From NCBI GenBank assembly GCA_023404715.1, contig JAEYAR010000167.1, positions 1-21,039 on the forward strand: a stretch of DNA of 21,039 nucleotides, in the 5' to 3' direction. The translations under genes and the position numbers were made by a program. The stretch's first letter is position 1. The number at the start of each line of letters is the position of its first letter. Below the pieces are notes generated by a model. The model made no database searches. It saw nothing but the letters and a program-made list of their open reading frames with translations, and was not told where the DNA came from. Below are positions 14,409 through 21,039 of the stretch, in pieces. This DNA comes from Bacillota bacterium. Its GTDB lineage: Bacteria > Bacillota > Clostridia > Christensenellales > Aristaeellaceae.

Positions 14409-14438
14409 ATTATATCATAAAGCGGCCCGCGGCCTCAA
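14409..14438 (-). promoter_or_regulatory. Promoter of the L,D-transpeptidase operon
   Basis: On the minus strand, TTGAGG (14438-14433), 18 bases, TATAAT (14414-14409). The leader of about 115 bases contains a short GC stem followed by six T (TGCGC/GCGCA then TTTTTT, about 14377-14397) and stem CCTCATT/AAATGAG, so early termination is conceivable. The gap 14285-14605 otherwise holds the divergent promoter and hairpin GGCGCA/TGCGCC (14479-14493). Confidence 0.65.
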
Positions 14439-14503
14439 GGCCTGCGTACGGGCTGCCGGAAAAAACCTGGGGATCGGGGGCGCATTTTGCGCCGCCGCCG
14501 CGA

Positions 14504-14532
14504 TTGACAGGACCTATGGGGTCATGTAAAAT
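14504..14532 (+). promoter_or_regulatory. Promoter of the GGDEF-amidohydrolase-sigma genes
   Basis: TTGACA (14504-14509), 17 bases, TAAAAT (14527-14532). Transcription should start near 14539, about 65 bases before the chosen start codon. The leader is too short for a c-di-GMP riboswitch. Confidence 0.75.
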
Positions 14533-14605
14533 GGGAGGCAGGGCATGATTTCTAGAAGCGCTGTGCGAGAATCAGGATGCTCCGGTTGCGAAGGGGGTGT
14601 TGTGC

Positions 14606-16876
14606 GTGGAAGGCGGCAAGCAGAGGACCGTCGCAAGCCGCGGGATGGTCGCGGGGGTATGCGCTCTGGCGCTACTGCTCATCCTCTTCGCGCTGACAGA
14701 TTACCTCTCCTATACCGCGCGGCGCACACGCGAGCGCTATCGGGAGATCGTCGGGGATTGGACGCAGCATGCGGCGCAGGTGCTGCACACGCAGGTGCAG
14801 GGCGGGCAAGAGGCGCTCTACGCCTGCGCGCTGCGCCTATCCCAGATGGCGGATTTGCATAGCCGGCAGGCCTACGAGGGGCTTGCCGCCATCGTCAGGC
14901 GCGGCAAGCTGTTCGATGGGGCGGGGCTGCTCTTTCCGAACGGTATGGGCTGTACCGACGGCGGGCAGACATTCGACGCGAGCGGCAACCGCCTGATGCA
15001 AGAGGCGCTGCTGGGGCGCGAGGGCGCGTCCACCCTCTTCATCTCGCCGATCATGGACGAGCGCGTCTTCGTGCTGGGCACGCCGGTCTATCGAAACGGG
15101 CAGGTCGTCGCCGCGGCGTACGGCGCCTATTCGGTGGATCGCGTGCTCGACAGCCTGAGCGGCAAGAGCACGGGCTTTGACGAAAGCGAGCAGCTACAGC
15201 TCTTCACGGGCTCCGACCCGAAGGCCGGTTCGAACCGGCTATCGCCGGAATCGTACCTGGATGGGTACAGCGATGAACGGGTGCTGGCGGACATCGCCGC
15301 GGGCCGCAGCGGTTTTTGCGCCTATATGGAGGACGGGCAGAAGCGTTACGCCGCGTATGTGCCGGTGGGGATCGGGGATTGGTACCTCTCCGCCAGCATT
15401 CCCGCCTCGATCGTGGAGGCGGAATCCCGCTACATGGGCTGGTCGGGCACGCTGATGCTCGTCAAGACCGTATTGGTGCTGGTGTTGCTCATCGCGTACA
15501 TCACCTGGGTGATCCGCCGTTCGCGCCGCGCGCTGGAAGAGGCGAACCGCGACCTTAGCATCAGCCGCAGCCGCTATGAGCTGGCGGCGCGGCACCTGGC
15601 CTGCGCGGTCTTTGAATACGACATCGCTAGGGGCGTCATCACGCTGACGACGCCGGGCGCTTTCCCCTTGCCCATCCGCCCGCGCACCGAGGGCGTTCCC
15701 GAAAGCCTGCGCGAGACGGTGCGCGCGCAGGACGAAGAGACGCTGCTGCGCTGCTACCGCGAGATCGCCGGGGGTGCGAGCACGGCCTCGTGCCGCGTGC
15801 GCATCCCGCGCGACGCGAAGGAGGGCACATACTGGATTCAAGTCTGCATGACGGGCGTAAAGGATGCGAAGGGGGACGCCGTCTACGCCGTGGGCACGCT
15901 GGAAGACGTGACCGCGCAGGAGGAGGCGCGCCTGCGCCGCATGGACGAGGCGCGCTACCGCAGCGCCCTTATCGCGGAGGCGGGCAACGCCTACGACCTG
16001 AACTTCACCCAAGGCACGATCGCGGGCGAGGAGGCGGAAAACGCGCGCTTCTTCGGGCTGCCGGGGCGTGGCGCGGCCCTGCCGCTAAGGGAGGCCGTGC
16101 GGCAGGCGGCGGCGGACCGCGTCTGCCCCGCCTATCGCGATGCGTTCACGCACCTGCTCAGCCCCGAGGCGGCAAAGGCCGCGCTGGCGGCAGGCCGGGA
16201 CGACCTGCGGCTCGAGCTGTGTGGGCGCGGCCCGCGGGGAGAGGAGCGCTGGAGCCTTTGTGCGCTGCGCCTGAGCCGCGGGGCCTCGGGCGATTTGCTG
16301 GGCACGCTGTACGTCAAGGACATCCACGACAGCAAGACCCGCGAGATAGCGCTGCGCCGCCAGGCGGAGCACGATATGCTGACGGGGCTGTACAACCGCG
16401 CGGGCCTGCGGCGGCTCGCGGACGGCATCCTGCTTGCGCTGGGCGCCGGGGACGTGCACGCGGTGCTGGTGATCGACCTGGACGATTTCAAGCGCGTCAA
16501 CGATACCTTCGGGCACGCGGCTGGCGACCGGCTGCTCAGCGCGGTGGGCGCGCGGTTGACCGCGGCGATGCGCGGCGGCGACATCGTCGCGCGCATCGGC
16601 GGGGACGAATTCCTCGTGTTTGCGCGCTTTATCGGCAAGCCGCAGAACGCCGCGCGCGTAGCGGAGAAGGCGCTCGCGGCGGTCTGCGGGGAATACGGCG
16701 GCGAGGGCGTGGATTGCCTGCTCTCTTGCACCGTGGGCGCGGCGGTCGCGCCGCGCGACGGAACGGACCTGAACACGCTTTACCAGCGCGCGGACGAGGC
16801 GCTTTACCGGGCCAAGGAGCAAGGGAAGGGCTGTTACCGCATCGCGGGCGAGCAGGGGGCGGACGGCCCTCATTAA
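14606..16876 (+). CDS. Membrane diguanylate cyclase with sensor and PAS domains
   Basis: 756 residues from GTG 14606, which follows AAGGGGG (14591-14597) by 8 bases; the GTG at 14597 lies in that site. Membrane helix 1 at ~15-34, extracellular Cache-like sensor (~35-280, 'GLLFPNGMGCTDGG', 'GTPVYRNGQVVAAAYG'), helix 2 at ~282-303, a PAS-type domain (~325-440, 'VGTLEDVTAQEEA'), a second PAS-like segment (~455-580) and a GGDEF domain (~588-748). The active site GGDEF (665-669) is intact and 'RGGD' (656-659) is the inhibitory I-site, so it should make c-di-GMP and be product-inhibited. No EAL domain. The ligand is unknown. First of three closely spaced plus-strand genes. Confidence 0.92.
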   Translation: MEGGKQRTVASRGMVAGVCALALLLILFALTDYLSYTARRTRERYREIVGDWTQHAAQVLHTQVQGGQEALYACALRLSQMADLHSRQAYEGLAAIVRRGKLFDGAGLLFPNGMGCTDGGQTFDASGNRLMQEALLGREGASTLFISPIMDERVFVLGTPVYRNGQVVAAAYGAYSVDRVLDSLSGKSTGFDESEQLQLFTGSDPKAGSNRLSPESYLDGYSDERVLADIAAGRSGFCAYMEDGQKRYAAYVPVGIGDWYLSASIPASIVEAESRYMGWSGTLMLVKTVLVLVLLIAYITWVIRRSRRALEEANRDLSISRSRYELAARHLACAVFEYDIARGVITLTTPGAFPLPIRPRTEGVPESLRETVRAQDEETLLRCYREIAGGASTASCRVRIPRDAKEGTYWIQVCMTGVKDAKGDAVYAVGTLEDVTAQEEARLRRMDEARYRSALIAEAGNAYDLNFTQGTIAGEEAENARFFGLPGRGAALPLREAVRQAAADRVCPAYRDAFTHLLSPEAAKAALAAGRDDLRLELCGRGPRGEERWSLCALRLSRGASGDLLGTLYVKDIHDSKTREIALRRQAEHDMLTGLYNRAGLRRLADGILLALGAGDVHAVLVIDLDDFKRVNDTFGHAAGDRLLSAVGARLTAAMRGGDIVARIGGDEFLVFARFIGKPQNAARVAEKALAAVCGEYGGEGVDCLLSCTVGAAVAPRDGTDLNTLYQRADEALYRAKEQGKGCYRIAGEQGADGPH

Positions 16877-16901
16877 ATAGGAAAACGAAGGGGAAAGATG
16901 T

Positions 16902-18059
16902 ATGCTGCTCATTCGAAACGCAAAGATCCTTACGATGGAGGATGAGGACTATCCGCACGGCGGCGACATCCTCGTAAAAGAGGGCCGGATCCTCGCCGTG
17001 GGCACGGACCTGCCGGCGGCAGGCGCACAGGTATTCGACGCCAAGGGGCTGTACGCCCTGCCGGGCATCGTCGACGCCCACAGCCACATCGGCATGTGGG
17101 AGGACGCCCTGAACTTCGAAGGCGCGGACGGCAACGAGGAGACCGCGCCCGTCACCGCGCAGCTGCGCGCCATCGACGGCATCAACCCGCGCGACCGCTG
17201 CTTTGAAGAGGCGCTGCGCGCGGGCGTCACCTGCTGCGCGACCGGCCCCGGCAGCGCAAACGTCGTAGGCGGGCAGTTCGCCCTGCTCAAGACCTACGGG
17301 CGCACGTTGGACGCGCGCATCGTCAAGGAGCCGCTCGCGCTCAAGGTCGCATTCGGCGAAAACCCCAAGACGGTGTACAACGAGCGCAAGGAGACGCCCA
17401 TGACCCGCATGGCCACCGCGGCGCTGCTGCGTCAGGCGCTCGTGGACGCGCAGACGTACCAGGCGAAGCGCCGCCTGGAAGACGAAAGCGACCGGCCCGA
17501 CCGCGATTTGGGCAAGGAAATCCTCGCCGCGGCGCTCGACGGCGGCCTGCTCGTCAAGGCGCACGCGCACCGCGCGGACGACATCATGACCGCGCTGCGC
17601 ATCGCGGCGGAGTTTAACCTGCGGCTCTCGCTCGAGCACTGCACCGAGGGATACCTCATCGCAGAGGAGCTGCGCTCGGCGCAACAGGCGCGCGGCGTAC
17701 GGGTGATCCTGGGGCCGCTGTTCACGGACCGCTCCAAGCCGGAGCTGCGCGAGCAGTCCTACAAGGCCCCGGCCCTGCTCGAGCGCGCGGGCGTGCGCTT
17801 CGCGCTGATGACCGACCATCCGGTGATCCCCATGCAGCACCTGCTGGTGACCGCCATCGTCGCTTCGCGCGAGGGGCTCTCCGAGCGCGGCGCGCTGCTC
17901 GCCGTCACGAAGAACGCCGCCTGGGCCGTAGGCGTGGAGGACTGCGTCGGCTCCATCGCGCCGGGCAAGGATGCGGACATCGCGCTCTACGACCGCGACC
18001 CGCTCGATGCGCGCGCGCACGTCAAGGCCGTGCTCGCGGGCGGCAGCTGGGTAGAATGA
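16902..18059 (+). CDS. Amidohydrolase (imidazolonepropionase-like)
   Basis: 385 residues of the metal-dependent amidohydrolase superfamily, cytoplasmic. Start 'MLLIRNAKILTM' and 'GRILAVG' form the small beta domain. His60 and His62 in 'DAHSHIG' begin the metal site. Likely further ligands are Lys148 ('LALKVAFGEN'), His221/223 ('KAHAHRADD'), His246 ('LEHCTEG') and Asp305 ('MTDHP'). The C-terminal 'GSIAPGKDADIALYD' closes the beta domain. The binuclear or mononuclear state and the substrate cannot be told; HutI-type and prolidase-like members are close relatives, and the gene is not in a hut context. ATG 16902 follows AAGGGG. It is 25 bases after the cyclase stop and 15 bases before the sigma-like gene. 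Confidence 0.88.
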   Translation: MLLIRNAKILTMEDEDYPHGGDILVKEGRILAVGTDLPAAGAQVFDAKGLYALPGIVDAHSHIGMWEDALNFEGADGNEETAPVTAQLRAIDGINPRDRCFEEALRAGVTCCATGPGSANVVGGQFALLKTYGRTLDARIVKEPLALKVAFGENPKTVYNERKETPMTRMATAALLRQALVDAQTYQAKRRLEDESDRPDRDLGKEILAAALDGGLLVKAHAHRADDIMTALRIAAEFNLRLSLEHCTEGYLIAEELRSAQQARGVRVILGPLFTDRSKPELREQSYKAPALLERAGVRFALMTDHPVIPMQHLLVTAIVASREGLSERGALLAVTKNAAWAVGVEDCVGSIAPGKDADIALYDRDPLDARAHVKAVLAGGSWVE

Positions 18060-18074
18060 CGGGGGAAGAGGAAA

Positions 18075-18959
18075 ATGGATATCGACGGCCTCGTGGACGA
18101 GCTGCAAGCGATCTATGCGGCTAAGCGCTGCATTCGCAACAAAGAGGCCTTGCAGCTGTTATCCGCGTATCAGGCGCTTCCACAGGATGCGGACCAGCTG
18201 ATAGAGGCGCTGTTTGCGATAGGTTTTGTCTGGGCCTTAGCAAAGGAATCCGACGATGCGCGCGATGCGGTCTGGATCGAGGACCGGGAACTGCTTCACG
18301 CGGTTTTTTCCCTCGAGACGGCGACCGCATCCCAGGCGGCGTGCGGCGTGCGCCGCCTGTCGTTGGATGCGTGGCGATCCTGGATGAGGCAAACCAAAGC
18401 GGGAGATACGCAAGCGTTGAACCGGATATTCGACGTGTGCTTGCACGTAGGGCTCAAAATCGCCGTCGTCGCTAACATGGACAACAGGTGTGAATGGGAA
18501 GATCTGGCGCAGGAGATCGCGCTGGGTCTGATGTACGCCATACGGGACTATAACACGTGGCACCATGGTTGTTTTTTCTTTTTCATGCCCTTGTTCGTCA
18601 GGCAGTTCATGGAGAGGGCCATTGCGTGCAATAAGTCCTTATCCCGATCGGTTTTATCGCTGGATGCGCCTGTCGGCAAAGGGAAACGCCTTTGCGACGT
18701 CCTGCGCATGCCGGAGCGTCTAACGCCCTTTGAAATTGTCTATCGGGTTTATCTGAGGGATTATATGGGTGACTTGGCGACAGATAGATATCATATCTAT
18801 GATAAAGAATTCTTGTGGGCTCGCTACGGTCTGAGTCTATCTCGCGTACATACGGTAAAGGAAGTTGCGAATCTTTTCGATGTAAGCATTGAACGCGTTG
18901 AAAAAGCGGAAAAACGAGCGCTAAAGAATATTCGGCGGTCGATGAAGCATTGGGATTAA
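18075..18959 (+). CDS. Divergent sigma-70-family factor
   Basis: 294 residues. The middle part resembles sigma region 2: 'GDTQALNRIFDVCLHVGLKIA' (110-130), 'EDLAQEIALGLMYAIRDYN' (142-160), then 'FFFMPLFVRQFMERAI' (168-183), matching the 'DLIQEGNIGLMRAV...IRQAIERAI' pattern of primary sigma factors. The C-terminus resembles region 4: 'RYGLSLSRVHTVKEVANLFDVSIERVEKAEKRALKNIRR' spans 250-288 in pattern. Region 3 is reduced, and the N-terminal ~100 residues match nothing I know. ATG 18075 follows GGGGGAAGAGG. It lies 15 bases after the amidohydrolase stop. The last third is more A+T-rich. A true promoter-recognition role is inferred. Confidence 0.65.
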   Translation: MDIDGLVDELQAIYAAKRCIRNKEALQLLSAYQALPQDADQLIEALFAIGFVWALAKESDDARDAVWIEDRELLHAVFSLETATASQAACGVRRLSLDAWRSWMRQTKAGDTQALNRIFDVCLHVGLKIAVVANMDNRCEWEDLAQEIALGLMYAIRDYNTWHHGCFFFFMPLFVRQFMERAIACNKSLSRSVLSLDAPVGKGKRLCDVLRMPERLTPFEIVYRVYLRDYMGDLATDRYHIYDKEFLWARYGLSLSRVHTVKEVANLFDVSIERVEKAEKRALKNIRRSMKHWD

Positions 18960-18961
18960 GG

Positions 18962-19006
18962 GAAAAAGCGGCGTCGTGCTCTCGTCATCGGAGGGCGCGA
19001 CGCCGC
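18962..19006 (-). terminator. Rho-independent terminator of leuA
   Basis: On the minus strand, stem GCGGCGTCG (19006-18998) with CGACGCCGC (18976-18968), then TTTTT (18967-18963). It lies 15 bases after the leuA stop. On the plus strand there is no T run, so the sigma-like gene has no clear terminator of its own. Confidence 0.85.
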
Positions 19007-19020
19007 ATGTCTTGCATCGA

Positions 19021-20709
19021 TTAAAGCTTCGCGTTCTCGGCGCGGTTGATGGCGGAGAGGATGCCCTTGACCGAGGCGAAGTTGATGTTATGCTCCGTGC
19101 CCACGCCCCACACGCGCTGACCGCTGGGCGCGCGCAGCTCGATATAGGCGACGGCCTGCGAGTCGGAGCCCTGGGAGATGGCGTGCTCGCTGTAGCCCAG
19201 GAAGGTATACCCTTCGATGCCCGCCTGGTGCAGCGCGCCGAAGAAGGCGTCGATCGGGCCGTTGCCGCGGCTCTCAAGCTGCACGAAGTCGTCGCCGATA
19301 GAGAGCACGCCCGAGAAATGCGTGACGTTCGCACTCGCGCCCGATACGGCCTCCTCGTAGAACTTCGCGCGGGAGAGGGCGTAGGGCTTTGTGATGTTGA
19401 GGAATTCGCGCTCGAAGAGGCGGAGCACCTCGTCCGACTCCAGCTCGCGGCCCGTGCTATCGCAGGCCTTTTGTACGACCGCGCCGAACTCCGGGTGCAT
19501 GCCCTTAGGCATATGGTAGCCGTAGTTGTGATCCATGATAAACGCCGCGCCGCCCTTGCCGGACTGGCTGTTGATGCGGATGATGGGCTCGTATTCGCGG
19601 CCTACGTCCGCCGGGTCGATGGGTAGATAGGGGATCTCCCAATAGGGGCTGCCCGATTCGCGCATGTATTCGTGGCCTTTGTTGATCGCATCCTGATGCG
19701 AGCCGGAGAAGGCGGTAAAGGCCAGCTTGCCCGCATAGGGCGTGCGCTCGGGCACCTTCATCTTGGTGCAGCGCTCGTAAACCTCGCGCACCGCGTCGAT
19801 GTGGCCAAAGTCGAGGTGCGATTCCACGCCTTGGGTGTGCATGTTCAGCGCGATGGTGACGATATCCAGGTTGCCTGTGCGCTCGCCGTTGCCGAACAGC
19901 GTGCCCTCGACGCGCTCCGCGCCCGCCAGCAGCGCCAGCTCCGCGCCCGCGACGCCCGTTCCGCGGTCGTTATGCGGGTGGATGGAGATGATCGCCGCCT
20001 CGCGCTGAGGCAGACGGCGGATGAAGGATTCGATCTGGTCGGCGTACGTGTTGGGCGTGCACATCTCGACCGTGTTGGGCAGGTTGAGGATGATGGGGTT
20101 CGCCTTCGTCGCGCCGACGGCCTGCATGACGGCATGGCAGATCTCGACGGAAAAGTCGACCTCCGTGCCGGAGAAGGACTCCGGGCTGTACTCCAGACGG
20201 AAGTTCGTGCCGGACGTATCCTGCTCTACGAGCTCGCGGATGAGCTTCGCGCCCGCGACCGCGATGTCGACGATGCCCTGGCGGTCCTTCTTGAAGACGA
20301 CCTTGCGCTGCAGGGTGGAGGTAGAGTTGTAGAAGTGGACGATGACGTTCTTCGCGCCGTGCACGGCCTCGAACGTCTTGCGGATGAGGTGCTCGCGCGC
20401 CTGCACCAGCACCTGAATCGTCACGTCGTCCGGGATGTAATGCCCGTCGATGAGCGCGCGCAGGATTTCATATTCCGTCTCCGAGGCGGAAGGGAAGCCG
20501 ACCTCGATCTCCTTAAAGCCCACCTGTACCAGCATCTTGAAGAAATCCAGCTTCTCCTGCAGGTTCATGGGCGTCTCCAGTGCCTGGTTGCCATCCCGCA
20601 GATCGACGGAGCAAAAGACGGGCGCCTTGTCGATCACGCGGCTGGGCCACCTGCGGTCGGGCAGGTCGATCTGGGTAAACGGGACGTACTTCTTGCAGCC
20701 TTTGTTCAT
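19021..20709 (-). CDS. leuA: 2-isopropylmalate synthase
   Basis: 562 residues, the long LeuA form. It condenses acetyl-CoA with 2-oxoisovalerate, the first committed step of leucine synthesis. The catalytic TIM barrel has 'SVDLRDGNQAL' (34-44, metal-binding Asp39) and 'HPHNDRGTG' (244-252, metal ligands His244 and His246), with 'LFGNGERTGN' after it. The C-terminal ~130 residues form the leucine-binding regulatory domain ('GPIDAFFGALHQAGIEG', 'YIELRAPSGQRVWGVGTEHN'), so leucine feedback is expected. ATG 20709 follows AAGGAGG by 9 bases; the TTG at 20727 lies within that site. Controlled by an upstream T-box and ended by a terminator just downstream. Confidence 0.95.
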   Translation of the reverse strand: MNKGCKKYVPFTQIDLPDRRWPSRVIDKAPVFCSVDLRDGNQALETPMNLQEKLDFFKMLVQVGFKEIEVGFPSASETEYEILRALIDGHYIPDDVTIQVLVQAREHLIRKTFEAVHGAKNVIVHFYNSTSTLQRKVVFKKDRQGIVDIAVAGAKLIRELVEQDTSGTNFRLEYSPESFSGTEVDFSVEICHAVMQAVGATKANPIILNLPNTVEMCTPNTYADQIESFIRRLPQREAAIISIHPHNDRGTGVAGAELALLAGAERVEGTLFGNGERTGNLDIVTIALNMHTQGVESHLDFGHIDAVREVYERCTKMKVPERTPYAGKLAFTAFSGSHQDAINKGHEYMRESGSPYWEIPYLPIDPADVGREYEPIIRINSQSGKGGAAFIMDHNYGYHMPKGMHPEFGAVVQKACDSTGRELESDEVLRLFEREFLNITKPYALSRAKFYEEAVSGASANVTHFSGVLSIGDDFVQLESRGNGPIDAFFGALHQAGIEGYTFLGYSEHAISQGSDSQAVAYIELRAPSGQRVWGVGTEHNINFASVKGILSAINRAENAKL

Positions 20710-20789
20710 GTAAGCTTCCTCCTTCAATTGCCCCGGCGGCGGGGCGCGGCCACACAGGCCGGTCGGTCGCGGGGCGTGCGATGGAACAG

Positions 20790-21039
20790 AAAAAGCGCCC
20801 CTGTGCCTTGCAACATAGGGGCGCTGTATCGCGCGGTACCACCCTAATTCAGCCGCCGTAGACGACGGCCCTCAAATCGGTCTCCATCAAGACCTGGATC
20901 TATAACGCGATCATACGTCCTGCACTTTCCCGGCGCTCAAAAGGGCGCGAGGCGGTGTCGGCGGCGGCCCGGCGGCTCGGTCACGTATTCGCGATACGCT
21001 CCCTCGCGCCGGTCTTTGCCTCCTACCCTCGCATCCCTT
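20790..21039 (-). promoter_or_regulatory. T-box leader of leuA
   Basis: On the minus strand, the conserved T-box word GGGTGGTACCGCG (20844-20832) is preceded by GAATTA and followed by a terminator: AGCGCCCCT (20825-20817) with AGGGGCGCT (20802-20794), then TTTTT. Stem I appears to start at the window edge: AAGGG (21039-21035) could pair with CCCTT near 20945-20941, and ATGCGAGG beside it fits the K-turn (GA) motif. Uncharged tRNA, presumably tRNA-Leu, would bind and allow read-through. I could not place the specifier codon with confidence; a CTC lies in the 3' arm of stem I but may be paired. The promoter lies outside the window. Confidence 0.88.

Noticed and set aside
16629..18107. 492-codon minus-strand frame opposite the cyclase and amidohydrolase genes
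   Set aside because: Crosses two real genes, is rich in Arg/Ala/His as expected of a shadow frame, and has no ribosome site.
18784..18800. ATAGATAT-C-ATATCTAT palindrome as an operator
   Set aside because: It lies inside the sigma-like coding region, with no promoter nearby; probably chance in an A+T-rich stretch.
1..21039. tRNA, rRNA, insertion sequence or integrase genes
   Set aside because: I looked for acceptor/TPsiC patterns and transposase or recombinase motifs on both strands and found none I could support.

Overview
The window looks like chromosomal DNA of a G+C-rich Clostridia-type Firmicute, probably a gut anaerobe. This is inferred from strong GGAGG-type ribosome binding sites, TTGACA/TATAAT promoters, a T-box leader on a leucine gene, a small RelA/SpoT alarmone synthetase, a GH36 alpha-galactosidase, and intergenic DNA packed with hairpin repeats. 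I do not name a species. Most genes are visibly G+C-rich, but about 6480-9915 is clearly more A+T-rich and reads as an acquired island.

Layout. 1-218: structured repeat ending in a strong terminator. 219-752 (-): FlaR-like P-loop kinase. 883-1776 (+): Bro-N (phage antirepressor-like) protein. 1793-1897: GC-rich palindromic repeats. 1957-4143 (-): cytoplasmic GH36 alpha-galactosidase with its own promoter. 4446-6331 (+): two overlapping AstE/AspA-family genes; the second has lost nearly all catalytic residues. 6365-6472 (+): consensus promoter followed at once by a long hairpin, a likely orphan small RNA.

6489-9915 (island): a 63-residue protein (-) and a divergent XRE regulator (+) that share a C-terminal motif and an AATGTATT promoter element. 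Between them lies a GC-rich structured element. A second copy of the hairpin mosaic seen at the left edge follows. Then comes an ATPase-TOPRIM gene pair (-) with ATGA coupling and its own promoter; this is the best candidate for a defence system.

9940-11328 (-): MATE exporter. 11508-14284 (-): L,D-transpeptidase followed by a RelA/SpoT alarmone synthetase, probably one operon. 14606-18959 (+): membrane diguanylate cyclase, amidohydrolase and a divergent sigma-70-like factor, closely packed behind a TTGACA promoter. 19021-20709 (-): leuA with a T-box leader reaching the window edge and a terminator downstream.

Working together: leuA is controlled by tRNA charging; the transpeptidase/alarmone pair joins cell-wall remodelling to stress signalling; the cyclase operon joins sensing, c-di-GMP and possibly a dedicated sigma factor; the island joins a candidate defence module with a small self-regulated switch. 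These links are inferred from gene order, not shown by the sequence alone.
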